Assembly (NCBI RefSeq): GCF_022867865.1
Contig: NZ_JALIEC010000004.1
Coordinates: 124,001 to 188,000 of the forward strand
From: Phaeobacter sp. J2-8
GTDB taxonomy: Bacteria > Pseudomonadota > Alphaproteobacteria > Rhodobacterales > Rhodobacteraceae
Reading direction: 5' to 3'
DNA length: 64,000 nucleotides
Shown here: positions 45,165-54,373 of the stretch, in pieces
Position numbering within the stretch: position 1 is the stretch's first letter
Layout: each line of letters opens with the position of its first letter
Program-made: the position numbers and the translations under genes
Notes under the pieces: generated by a model
Database searches by the model: none
Seen by the model: the letters and a program-made list of their open reading frames with translations, nothing else
Told to the model about the DNA's origin: nothing

Positions 45165-46129
45165 GGCAATTCCTTGGCTTGGCTCGCCAATTTGGCAAGA
45201 TCGTCCCACAACGCCGCTGGCAATGGCGTATTGAGAAGCGCCAGATTCCGCTGAAGTGACGCCGGTTTCGACGTGCCAATCAAAGTCGAGACGATGAGGT
45301 CATGACGCCCCGGAAATTGCAAAGCAGCGGCGGCCAACGGCACATTGTGTTTGGCGCAAATATCCAAAAGCGCCTGAACATGGTCCAAAACATTCTTTGA
45401 CGCGGGCGCATAATCATACATCGCGCCCTCCACTGGTCCTGTGGCGAGAATGCCCGAATTGAACACCCCGCCGATGACGATCCGAATTTCGTTCGCGCGG
45501 CACATGGGCAACAGCCCAAGCGCCGCAGTTTGATCCAGAAGCGTGTAGCGCCCGGCAAGCAAAATCGTGTCCAGCTCCATGCGCCCGATCAGGGTTTCAC
45601 ATGCGCTGACGGTGTTTACCCCCAATCCGATCTGGCGCGTGACACCTTCGGCCTTGAGCTTCGACAACGCAAGATGTCCACCGTCAGTCAACGCAGCCAT
45701 ATGCCCCGGCGTATCCGTGCCAACGTTCGGATCGCCGATGTCATGCACATACAAGATGTCGACGTGATCAAGGCCAAGACGCCCCAGAGACCCCTCGACG
45801 GATCGCATGATGCCATCATAGCTGTAATCAAAATGCTGATCGAAGGGCAAAGGGCTGTGAAAGCCATTCACAGGCACTTGCGGCGCGCTTGACGGGGTCA
45901 AAACGCGTCCAACCTTGGTAGAGATCACATAGCCGTCCCTCCCCTTCAGGAAGTGACCCAGACGGTGCTCTGACATGCCGTTGCCATAATGCGGTGCCGT
46001 GTCAAAATAGCGAAGACCCGCATCCCATGCGGCTTGCAGCAGGTCTTGTGCGGTATCGTCATCCATAGGGGCGTACAGGCCACCGAGGCTCGAACACCCG
46101 AATGCCACAGGGCATTCACCTTTACGCAT
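45161..46129 (-). CDS. Aldo/keto reductase, aldose 1-dehydrogenase-like (second copy)
   Basis: A 322-residue AKR resembling that at 35399: DTAPHYGNG (catalytic Tyr), ISTKVGR (Lys), YVHDIGD, and FNSGILATGPVEGA, the last shared almost word for word with the first copy. The ATG at 46129 lies 8 bases inside the end of the upstream dehydrogenase gene. Predicted to oxidise an aldose of L-fucose or L-galactose type to its lactone. Confidence 0.87.
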   Translation of the reverse strand: MRKGECPVAFGCSSLGGLYAPMDDDTAQDLLQAAWDAGLRYFDTAPHYGNGMSEHRLGHFLKGRDGYVISTKVGRVLTPSSAPQVPVNGFHSPLPFDQHFDYSYDGIMRSVEGSLGRLGLDHVDILYVHDIGDPNVGTDTPGHMAALTDGGHLALSKLKAEGVTRQIGLGVNTVSACETLIGRMELDTILLAGRYTLLDQTAALGLLPMCRANEIRIVIGGVFNSGILATGPVEGAMYDYAPASKNVLDHVQALLDICAKHNVPLAAAALQFPGRHDLIVSTLIGTSKPASLQRNLALLNTPLPAALWDDLAKLASQAKELP

Positions 46130-47159
46130 CTTCGGATACCGGCGCATTGGCCACGATGAATTTCGTCACCGCGCGCGGATCGTTTTCCCATGCCGCCAGG
46201 GCCTCTGCGACCTTGTCAAAGGGGAACACCCCCGAGATGGTTTTGTCGGCGGGATAAGCGCCGCTTTCGACATAGCCCACCACATCGAGGAAATCTTGCT
46301 GCAGCGCGCCACGAGAGCCGCGAATATCCAATTCCTTGGTCAGGATCAGCTTGGTGTCATAGGTCACAGGGGCCTTTGAATAGCCAATATAAACCACCCG
46401 CCCGACCGAGGCCGCAACATCAACACAGGCCAAAAACGTTTGTGCCAGCCCCACCGCTTCGATGGCGACCTGGACGCCGTTGCCGGCTGTCATCTCATGG
46501 ATGCGCGCAACGGGATCGGTGGTGGCGCTGTTGACGACCTCTTTGGCCCCTACGGTCCGCGCAACGTCGAGTTTTGCGTCGTCGATATCAACCGCAATCA
46601 CCGTCGCCCCCACCCGCACGCAGCCCGCGATCACGCCAAGCCCAATGGCCCCGCAACCGAACACCGCGACGGTGTCGCTGGCGCTCACTGCGCCACGGCG
46701 CACCGCATGAAAGCCGACGGCCATCGGCTCGATCAATGCCAGGTGGTTGGGGTCTGTCACTGTTGAGGTGACGACGCGCTCCCATGGGACTGCGATCTGT
46801 TCGGTCAACGCGCCCTCGCGCTGCACGCCCATGGTTTGATTGTTGCGACAGGCGTTGATCCGCCCCGTCTGACAGGCATAGCAGGTGCCGCAATTCTTGT
46901 AGGGGTTAAGCGTGACACGCTGTCCTTTTGCAAACCCCTCTGGCACATCCGCGCCCACGGCCAGAATCGTCGCAGCGATCTCATGGCCGGGGATGCGCGG
47001 GTAGCTGACCAGCGGGTTCAACCCCTTGAATGTATTAAGGTCAGAGCCGCACAGACCGACACGATCCACATGCAACAGGACCTCGCCTGCCTTGATCTGG
47101 GGCGGGTCGATTTCGCCAAAATGGGTGGCGCCCGGCCCGTCAATAAAGAATGCTTGCAT
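46122..47159 (-). CDS. Zinc-dependent alcohol dehydrogenase (MDR), sugar-acid type
   Basis: A 345-residue medium-chain dehydrogenase with the catalytic zinc region (GLCGSDLNTFKG, GHEIAATI), a complete structural-zinc lobe (NCGTCYACQTGRINAC) and the cofactor motif (GCGAIGLG). Relatives act on L-galactonate, L-idonate, L-gulonate or threonine. It follows the SDR gene by 3 bases in the same operon. Its intact cysteines contrast with the paralogue at 33435. Confidence 0.87.
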   Translation of the reverse strand: MQAFFIDGPGATHFGEIDPPQIKAGEVLLHVDRVGLCGSDLNTFKGLNPLVSYPRIPGHEIAATILAVGADVPEGFAKGQRVTLNPYKNCGTCYACQTGRINACRNNQTMGVQREGALTEQIAVPWERVVTSTVTDPNHLALIEPMAVGFHAVRRGAVSASDTVAVFGCGAIGLGVIAGCVRVGATVIAVDIDDAKLDVARTVGAKEVVNSATTDPVARIHEMTAGNGVQVAIEAVGLAQTFLACVDVAASVGRVVYIGYSKAPVTYDTKLILTKELDIRGSRGALQQDFLDVVGYVESGAYPADKTISGVFPFDKVAEALAAWENDPRAVTKFIVANAPVSEDA

Positions 47160-47162
47160 GGT

Positions 47163-47933
47163 CTAAAATCCACTCACTGCGCCGCCATCGACGACTAAGG
47201 TATGTCCGGTCACAAAGCCCGCGGCGGGCGCACACAGATAGGTTGCCGCCCATCCAATATCAGTGGCCGCGCCCATGCGGCCCATTGGCGTGCGTGACAG
47301 GATTTTGTGTTTGCGTTCGGGGTCGCCCGAGAGGGCTTTTTCCGTCATCGGCGAGGTGATCCACCCCGGCGCGATGGCGTTCACACGGATGCCGTCGCCG
47401 CCCACCTCGGCGGCGGTGCCGCGCACCAGCCCCAGCACGGCGGATTTGGCGGCGGAATAGCCGATCACCTGCGGGATCGAAAGGTAAGACGCCATAGAGG
47501 CGATGAACACGATGCTGCCCGAATGCGCCCTGCGCATGGCGGGAATGGCCAATTGGCTCAACCGAAAGGCCGCCACCACATGCACGTCCAGGACGTTTTG
47601 CACGTCCTCGTCCGTCATCTCGAGATAGGGTTTTTTGACATGGGTGCCCGCGTTGTTGATAAGACAATCGAGCGTCCCGAACCGCGCGGTGCAGGCGTCG
47701 ATCAGGCCCTTTGCCGCCTCCGCATCGGTGACATCGGCCACATGATACGACGCAGCGGGCCCGAGTTTTTCAACCGCGGCGGTCAGCTTTGCCTCTGACT
47801 GGCCCGCAATCATCACCCGCGCGCCAGAGGCCACGAAACATTGCGCGATGCCAAGGCCAAGGCCACTCCCCCCGCCTGTGACAAGCGCGGTTTTTCCGTC
47901 AAGCCGGAACGGGTTTTCAATCAAGGTATCCAT
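47163..47933 (-). CDS. SDR dehydrogenase (gluconate 5-dehydrogenase-like)
   Basis: A 256-residue SDR: FRLDGKTALVTGGGSGLGLGI (cofactor), NNAG, and YSAAK (catalytic). It ends LVVDGGAVSGF. Sequence style is close to gluconate 5-dehydrogenase and keto-deoxy acid dehydrogenases. Its ATG shares one base with the stop of the importer ATPase gene (TGATG). Confidence 0.88.
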   Translation of the reverse strand: MDTLIENPFRLDGKTALVTGGGSGLGLGIAQCFVASGARVMIAGQSEAKLTAAVEKLGPAASYHVADVTDAEAAKGLIDACTARFGTLDCLINNAGTHVKKPYLEMTDEDVQNVLDVHVVAAFRLSQLAIPAMRRAHSGSIVFIASMASYLSIPQVIGYSAAKSAVLGLVRGTAAEVGGDGIRVNAIAPGWITSPMTEKALSGDPERKHKILSRTPMGRMGAATDIGWAATYLCAPAAGFVTGHTLVVDGGAVSGF

Positions 47934-49446
47934 CAGGCCATCAGCCCCCCAATATCGCGGCTTACGCTGTCATAACTCTGGCCGGGACAGGCAATTCCAT
48001 CGACCACACCGGTGATTTTGCGCTCTTTGAACACGACGATCCTGCTGGCGAGCGAGATCATTTCCGGCATGTCAGACGAAATCAGGATCACCGATTTTCC
48101 TTTGGTGTTGGCGAGATCCCAGACGATGTCGTGGATGGTGGATTTTGCGCCCACATCCACGCCGACACTTGGCTCGTCGATGATCAGAATATTGCTGTCA
48201 GCAGCCAGCCATTTGGCGATGGAAATCTTCTGTTGATTGCCGCCGCTCAGGTTGCCGACCCGCTGGCCGATGCCCGTGGCGCGCACGTCCAGCGCCTCCA
48301 TCATCTCTTGTGCCTTGGCCTCTTGCGCGCGGTTGTTGATGGCGCGGGTCAGGCGGTTGCGCAGACGTTTCCAGATGGTGATGGTCATGTTCGTCTCGAT
48401 ATCGAAATCGAGGAACAGACCCTCTTCTTTGCGGTTCTCCGAGATGTAGCCAATGCTATGGCGCTCGACGCAGTGCTGCACCGAATTGATCTGCACCTCT
48501 TCACCCGCAACCAACAGCGTGCCCGCGTGTTTGGGCAAATAGCCGATGATGGTTTTGGCAAGTTCCGTGCGCCCCGATCCAACCAGCCCGTAAAAGCCCA
48601 GAATCTTCGCCGCGCCGCAGGGAGAAGCTCGCGTCTTCGATCAGCCCATGCGATGTCAGCCCCCTGGCCTCAAGCACGATATCCTTTGGGTCGGTGTGCA
48701 ATTGATCGTAGGTCTCGATCTGGATCTTGCGGCCGATCATCATCTCGATGATGCCCTCGCGGTCCAGTTCGGACATGGATTTGGTGCCCACGTGCTGACC
48801 GTCGCGCAGCACGGTGATCATGTCGCAAATCTCTTGCACTTCTTCCAACTTGTGCGAAACGAAGATCATCGTGATCCCCTTGTCGCGCAGTTCAGAGATG
48901 AAGCTCGAACAATTTGCGCACTTCACTCACCGTGATCGACGATGTCGGTTCATCAAGCAGGATGACACTGGCATCGCGCGACAGGGCTTTGGCGATTTGC
49001 ACCAGTTGCTTTTGCGCCGCGCTCAGGCCGCCGATGGGGTGTTCGGGATGAAGGTCAAGACCGACGCGCTTGAGGTAGATTTCCGCGTCGCGGTTCATCC
49101 GCACCCAGTCGATCCCAAGCGGACCCCGGTAGATCTCCAGCTTGTCCATCATGATGTTCTCGGCGATGCTGCTTTCGGCAAACACCTGAATTTCCTGGTT
49201 CACGATGGTGATGCCGTGGCGCATTCCGTCCTTGAGCGACCCGAGGTTGAGCACCTTGCCGTCAAGCGCGATCTCGCCGCTGTCGGCCTTGTGGATGCCA
49301 CAGATCGCTTTGATGAGCGTGCTTTTCCCCGCACCGTTTTCCCCCAAGAGCGCATGCACTTGGCCGGGGTGGAAGGTCACAGACACATCGTCCAGCGCCT
49401 TCACCCCTGGGAAACTCTTGCTGATATTACGAAGTTCGAGCGTCAT
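47933..49446 (-). pseudogene. Ribose-type sugar ABC importer ATPase (RbsA/MglA-like), two frameshifts
   Basis: Read in three pieces this is a normal two-domain RbsA-type ATPase of about 500 residues. Piece 1 (49446 to about 48900): Walker A GENGAGKSTL and VILLDEPTSSI. Piece 2 (about 48902 to 48607): ISELRDKGITMIFVSHKLEEV. Piece 3 (about 48605 to 47933): GYISENRKEEGLF, NLSGGNQQKISIAKWL, ILIIDEPSVGVDVGAK. The first slip, within 48898-48903, and the second, near 48605-48607, are each cured by removing one base. Both are insertions, so as written no full ATPase is made. The ATG overlaps nothing upstream; the permease stop overlaps its start. Sequencing error and real decay cannot be told apart here. 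Confidence 0.85.
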
Positions 49447-50432
49447 TTTTTGCCTGCCTTCCCGCTCCAGACCTCTCGACCACGGTCGAGAAGAATGGTG
49501 AGCAGGATGATCGCCCCAAGGAAGGCTTGCTCAAAATAGACATTGGCTTGCAGCAGGATCAGGCCGTTTTTGATCAACACCATGATCAATGCGCCGCCAA
49601 AGATGCCGATCGCGGTGATACGCCCACCCGCCAGCGCCGTGCCGCCAATAATGGCAACAGCAAACGAGATGATGAGCCAATTCTCACCAATCGCCGGTTG
49701 CGCCGCCCCAAGGCGCGACACCCAAAGCAACCCGCCAACACCCGCGAAAAATGCAGAGAGCAGATTGGCCCCCATGATGACGCGATGGGTGTTGATCCCC
49801 GAGAGTTCCGCCGCCTCTTCGTTGCTGCCGGTGGCGAGCAATTGACGACCAAACACCGTATAACGGAACAGATACCATACGGCGATCAGCGTGAAGATCA
49901 TGAGGTAGAACAGATAGGGAAGACCCATGAAATTCCCCCGCCCGATCTTGACGAAAAGGGGCGGGATTTCGCGGAAGGAATAGCCCTCGGAAATGCCGTA
50001 TACGAAGCCGGTGAAGATAAAGAGCGTCGACAGCGTGACAATGAAAGAGTTCACGCCGAGCTTGGTCATCACAAAGCCGTTGAACGCGCCGGTAAGCAAC
50101 GCCACAGCCATCGCACCCAACAGCGCGACCGGCAGCGGCAGGCCAAGCGTGTCGATGAGATAGCCAAAGATCACCGCCGTCAGACCCGCAATCGCGCCGA
50201 CAGAGAGGTTCATATTGCCCGTGACCAACATCACCGCCTGCGCCAGCGCGACAAAGACATAAAGCGACTGCGTCCGCGTGAGGTTGAAGATATTGAACGG
50301 GGTCAGAAAGCTATCCGACAAAAACGAGAAGATCACGATGAGCAAAAGTGCGGCCCCCAGAATGCCTATTTCGGCTCCTGAGATCACTTTCCCATTTTTG
50401 AGTTTGCTGAAGGTCAAGGTGTTCACTTTCAC
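49443..50432 (-). CDS. Ribose-type sugar ABC importer permease (RbsC-like)
   Basis: A 329-residue membrane protein with eight to ten membrane segments. LALAQAVMLVTGNMNLSVGAIAGLTAV is close to the RbsC family signature (VALAQAVMLVTG here), and GGTALAGGRITAIGIFGG is the conserved late block. Its stop codon overlaps the ATPase start (ATGA). It works with the binding protein at 50569. The 136-base gap before it holds an imperfect GC-rich stem-loop at about 50518-50551. Confidence 0.9.
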   Translation of the reverse strand: MKVNTLTFSKLKNGKVISGAEIGILGAALLLIVIFSFLSDSFLTPFNIFNLTRTQSLYVFVALAQAVMLVTGNMNLSVGAIAGLTAVIFGYLIDTLGLPLPVALLGAMAVALLTGAFNGFVMTKLGVNSFIVTLSTLFIFTGFVYGISEGYSFREIPPLFVKIGRGNFMGLPYLFYLMIFTLIAVWYLFRYTVFGRQLLATGSNEEAAELSGINTHRVIMGANLLSAFFAGVGGLLWVSRLGAAQPAIGENWLIISFAVAIIGGTALAGGRITAIGIFGGALIMVLIKNGLILLQANVYFEQAFLGAIILLTILLDRGREVWSGKAGKK

Positions 50433-50568
50433 TTAGTGGCGCGCTCAACCCCGAGGGGGAGCGACGCTGGTGGGTCTTGGTGGTGTGGTTGGGGAGGCGT
50501 GGTGGATCGCTTTTTGTGGCTGGCCCCCACGCGATAACGCAGGGACCGGCCGATGACGCGTAGGGAGG

Positions 50569-51561
50569 CTACTTCGTCAAATATTCGGTTTCCAGGTTGG
50601 CAATGATCGACTTGGTCAATGTGGCGATGTCATCCGCATAGGTGTCGAGATTGGCCGCGGTCACAGGAACAACACCCGCATCAATCGCGTGCACGCCTTC
50701 CTTGGCGGACCAGCCCTCGGACTTGTACTTCAGCAACACCATGGAAATGTAGCCGTGCCCAAACGGATTTTGCGCCATGGTGCCGTCAATATGCCCCGCC
50801 GCAATCGCGTCCATCACAACCGGATCCGTGTCGATGCCGAAGAAATGAATGCGTTCGCCACCGCCTTCGTGATACTCGGTCAGGATCTGCGCGATGGCCA
50901 CGGTGGGCGTATAGCCCGTCGCGATGATCCCGTTGATTTTGCCTTGGTTCGCAGCCATGGCGGATTGAACTTTCTCGGTGCTTTCCTCAATCGTCGACAT
51001 GTCGCCAACGGTTTGGATGATCTGCACGTTGGGATATTTGGCGACCACTTCCTCGACGCCTTCCTTGCGCAGCAGGGTTGCTTCGCTTGGCACTTCCAGC
51101 ACGTTGAGGATATTGCCCTCGCCGCCCATTGCCGCAATCAGCTCCTCTGTCGCCAGCATCGCCGCTTCTTTCAGTTGCGTGCCAACGTAAAAGGAGGCTG
51201 GGGTGGGCTGCGTTGTCGCCTGGCCGAAATCGACCACATCAACGCCAAAGGAGACAAGCTCCTCATATAGCCCCTTCGCGGCGGTGACGTCGGCGGGGTA
51301 GATGGAAAAGGCGTTATACCCCTGTGCCGCCATGGCGGTGACGTTGTCGTTCTGGTTGTCCTGGGTCCAGTCCTGGCCAAGGCGCTTGAAGACTTCGACA
51401 CCGTAGTCTTCTGCAAATTGATCGACACCTGTTTGCACTTCGTCGAAATAGGGATGCACCGTCGAGGCATACCATGCGTATTTGACGTCTTGCGCAAAAG
51501 CCCCCGTCGCAAAAACGGCCCCGGCCACGGCGGCAAGGCCGGTTTTCAGAATGTTTTTCAT
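50569..51561 (-). CDS. Periplasmic sugar-binding protein (RbsB-type)
   Basis: A 330-residue binding protein of the type I periplasmic fold. A signal peptide (MKNILKTGLAAVAGAVFATGAFA, cleaved after residue 23) precedes the mature start QDVKYAWYAS. AAQGYNAFSIYPAD and GIIATGYTPTVAIAQIL, FFGIDTDPVVMDAIAAGHIDGTMAQ are standard blocks. The ATG at 51561 is supported by a purine-rich GGAGGAAAAC upstream. It is 56 bases after the dehydratase gene. Confidence 0.9.
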   Translation of the reverse strand: MKNILKTGLAAVAGAVFATGAFAQDVKYAWYASTVHPYFDEVQTGVDQFAEDYGVEVFKRLGQDWTQDNQNDNVTAMAAQGYNAFSIYPADVTAAKGLYEELVSFGVDVVDFGQATTQPTPASFYVGTQLKEAAMLATEELIAAMGGEGNILNVLEVPSEATLLRKEGVEEVVAKYPNVQIIQTVGDMSTIEESTEKVQSAMAANQGKINGIIATGYTPTVAIAQILTEYHEGGGERIHFFGIDTDPVVMDAIAAGHIDGTMAQNPFGHGYISMVLLKYKSEGWSAKEGVHAIDAGVVPVTAANLDTYADDIATLTKSIIANLETEYLTK

Positions 51562-51617
51562 TGTTTTCCTCCAGTATTTTGCGCCCACTTGCGTCACGAG
51601 AGCGGACAGTTTCCGGG

Positions 51618-52748
51618 TTAACCCCGGTGTTCGAAAACCTGATGAGAACAACAGGAGTTCTCGACAAGATCCCAGTCGATATCGACACCCAGTCCATGAC
51701 CTGACGGCGCATGGATATCCCCCTCGGCATCGATAAAGTCGTAATAGCTTTGCTTCATTGGCGCCTGAAACGTGTCTTCGGGCACAAACAATTCAAAGAA
51801 ATCGCAATTCCGAACGGCACATGAAACATGCACATTCGCCATGTCCATTGGCCCCATCGTTGTGGTGTGCAATTCGCAGTTCATGCCATGTGCTTCGGCC
51901 AGGTAGCAGGACTTGAGCGTGCCCGTGATGCCCGCCTTCCAGGAAACGTCGGCGCGTACGGTATTTACGGCGTCGGACTTGATCGCCTGGGCGATCCCCC
52001 ACGGGCCACCCCGCGTTGTCTCTGTGCCAACGATTTCAATATCCACGGCGGCCGTAAGCTTGGCATATTTGTCCAGCTCATAGTCGCGGAACGGCTCTTC
52101 GAGCCAGCGAAAGTTCAAGGTTTCCAGATGGCGCGCAACCTTGATTGCCTCGCTCAGAGAGTATTCCGCAACCGGGTCGGACATAAGGATCATGTCTGGT
52201 CCAACCGCATCGCGGACCGCTTGGTGAATGGCCATATCCATGTCACTCGGACCGCAGGGATGAATTTTATAAGCCTTGAAACCCTTGGCCTTATACCGCA
52301 GCGCCTCGGTCACGTATTCCTCGACCGTCTCCAACCACAAGCTGCTCGCGTAGACAGGAAGTTTTGATCGGTAGCTGCCGATAAACTGATGCAACGGCAG
52401 TTCTGCTGTCTTCGCCGCAGCATCCCAAATCGCGACGTCAATCGGGCCCGGCAGGAACACCGGAAAGAACGCGCCGTGGCGATCAATGTTCCAAAAGTCG
52501 TGCCAGATTTTTTCACGATCGGTGATGCTGCGCCCCAGGATGACTGGCGCAATCACATCTGCCAGATACGATTGGGTGACAGCCCCAGACCGCGCAGCCC
52601 AAAAAGTCGCCAGCCCCTCAACCCCGTCCGACGTTGTAATTCGACCAACGCCATAATCCCATGGCATGGGGGCAGCACCTTCGCGGCTTTCATCGAACAG
52701 CCCTTTTGGACGTGTGCAAATCCAGGTTTCGAACTTCTCAACTCTCAT
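51618..52748 (-). CDS. Enolase-superfamily sugar-acid dehydratase (second copy)
   Basis: A 376-residue member of the mandelate racemase group. Metal ligands appear in LMSDPVAEYS, WLEEPF and VGTETTRGG; the base motif is KIH (in FKAYKIHPCG) rather than KxK, and a His-containing strand NCELHTTTMG follows. The difference from the enzyme at 28314 suggests another substrate. The ATG at 52748 has AGGAGG 4 bases upstream. It heads the leftward operon and faces the AraC regulator. Confidence 0.83.
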   Translation of the reverse strand: MRVEKFETWICTRPKGLFDESREGAAPMPWDYGVGRITTSDGVEGLATFWAARSGAVTQSYLADVIAPVILGRSITDREKIWHDFWNIDRHGAFFPVFLPGPIDVAIWDAAAKTAELPLHQFIGSYRSKLPVYASSLWLETVEEYVTEALRYKAKGFKAYKIHPCGPSDMDMAIHQAVRDAVGPDMILMSDPVAEYSLSEAIKVARHLETLNFRWLEEPFRDYELDKYAKLTAAVDIEIVGTETTRGGPWGIAQAIKSDAVNTVRADVSWKAGITGTLKSCYLAEAHGMNCELHTTTMGPMDMANVHVSCAVRNCDFFELFVPEDTFQAPMKQSYYDFIDAEGDIHAPSGHGLGVDIDWDLVENSCCSHQVFEHRG

Positions 52749-52919
52749 CAATCCTCCTAAGCGGTCGAAGGCAGATTTCCTTAACTCTGCGACCCGCGGG
52801 TGAGGAATGATCATTCGTATTGTCGGGGCATTCGTCTATGCTCAGATCTCCACAAAAATGTCACGCATGTCTCTTTCTGTGCAGCATGCCTATACTTTTA
52901 TGGCTTTTTCGTTGAAGCT

Positions 52920-53768
52920 ATGACCTATTATTTTGGCAAAAAGAGTGACTGGATTCCGCTTTTGGACAAATCTGCGGGTGCGCTGCACATCGACATCTTT
53001 CATTCAGACAACTCCACCTACGGCACAGAGTGGAACGGCGTGCGTCTAAACGATGACTACCATCGGCTCTATTTTATCGCGGAAGGTGAAGCCGAAGTCA
53101 CCTATAACGAAACGACCCAGAAATTGGTCGCGGGCCATACCTATCTTTTCCCGACCACGACGCTGTTTCGCTATGCGTGCCCTTCGCATCTGCGGCTGCT
53201 CAATGTGTGTTTCAAAATGACATTGGACAATGGCCTGGACGCGCTGGACCTCCACCCTTTCCATGTAATCGTGCCCGCGATGGATATGACCACAACACTC
53301 AACAAGATGGTGGAAATTGATGCGCTGGCGCAAAAGCGTTCCTTTGCGCACCAGCTTTCGATACGCGGCCAAATCCTGACGCTGCTTGGCCCGCATTTTC
53401 AAGCATCAGATACCGAAAAACTCCGCAAACGGCGCAAGGATATGAAACGTCTGGCACCCGCCTTGCGCTATATTGAACAAAACCTGGAAACGGGAATAAC
53501 AGTCGCCGACTTACCTCGTCTGGCCGCAATGAGCCGCTCATATTTCGCCAAGAAATTTACAATGACTTTTGGCATGTCACCACAAGATTACATTCGAAAA
53601 CAACGCATTGAACTGGTAAAACGGGAACTGCGCCTCTCATCACAACCCATCTCAAATTTGGCAGAAGACCTCGGCTTCAGCAGTGCATCACATATGTCGC
53701 GTGAATTCAAACACCACACCGGCTATACCCCCAAACAATTCAGAGCCTTCGATCGCTTTTTTGATTAA
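52920..53768 (+). CDS. AraC-family transcriptional regulator
   Basis: A 282-residue activator. The N-terminal cupin-like sugar-sensing domain (about 30-110; YFIAEGEAEVTYNE, GHTYLFP) is followed by two C-terminal helix-turn-helix units (about 185-280; LAAMSRSYFAKKFTMTFGMSPQDYIRKQRI and DLGFSSASHMSREFKHHTGYTPKQFR). It is divergent from the dehydratase gene with a 171-base gap, so it probably activates the sugar operon. The ribosome site is weak; an upstream start at 52800 would add 40 residues without family support. Confidence 0.9.
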   Translation: MTYYFGKKSDWIPLLDKSAGALHIDIFHSDNSTYGTEWNGVRLNDDYHRLYFIAEGEAEVTYNETTQKLVAGHTYLFPTTTLFRYACPSHLRLLNVCFKMTLDNGLDALDLHPFHVIVPAMDMTTTLNKMVEIDALAQKRSFAHQLSIRGQILTLLGPHFQASDTEKLRKRRKDMKRLAPALRYIEQNLETGITVADLPRLAAMSRSYFAKKFTMTFGMSPQDYIRKQRIELVKRELRLSSQPISNLAEDLGFSSASHMSREFKHHTGYTPKQFRAFDRFFD

Positions 53769-54074
53769 AAAATGTGCATCCATTCTTTTCTGATTAACGT
53801 TGGCGCAGATGGCACGCCTTGCGCCATTCTTTCCCAAGTCACACGGCAAACACCGCATTTATGATTGACGTGTATTGAGTGGGATGATCTTCATAGACTG
53901 CAATGGTCATAGGTCGCGCGACGCACCCGCGGCCTATGGCCATACAGTTGAAGGGGACCGTGCCCGCGGTAGGCTCGCGCAACCCCGTGAAACCTCTAAG
54001 CCTTTGTAAAACAGAGATGTAAATACTCGGGCGATGGCCGATTTGGACGTCAAACAAAGGGGGGAGACGGACGC

Positions 54075-54278
54075 CTGATTGGCCGGACCAAAGGCGGCTG
54101 AACACCAAGTTGCGCGCCATCAACCACGGCCAGAAGGGTGTAACAAGTGTCGAAGCCGGATCGAGAACATGTTCGGTCGGATGAAAGACTGGCGCGCATC
54201 GCAACTCCGTACGACAGATGCACCAAGACCTTTTTATCAGCCATCGCATTCACCGCTCTTGTCATTTTCAGGCTATAA
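54075..54278 (+). pseudogene. IS5-family transposase relic
   Basis: Pieces of a DDE transposase of the IS5/IS427 kind survive in three frames: IGRTKGG followed after a one-base slip by LNTKLRAINHGQKG, then, with the middle (catalytic) part deleted, RIENMFGRMKDWR, and after another slip IATPYDRCTKTFLSAIAFTALVIFRL with a stop at 54276. These match the start and the end of a transposase whose full form has about 250 residues. It is dead. The remaining part of 53769-54373 holds no gene I can recognise; it becomes AT-rich just before the RTX gene. Confidence 0.65.
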
Positions 54279-54373
54279 GCCTCGATCATATGTGTTTCAT
54301 AAATTTGGGATTGATTTTTTAAAACTCCACCTGTCAGATACCTGTAAATACATTTAAATTTATGGTGATTCTT

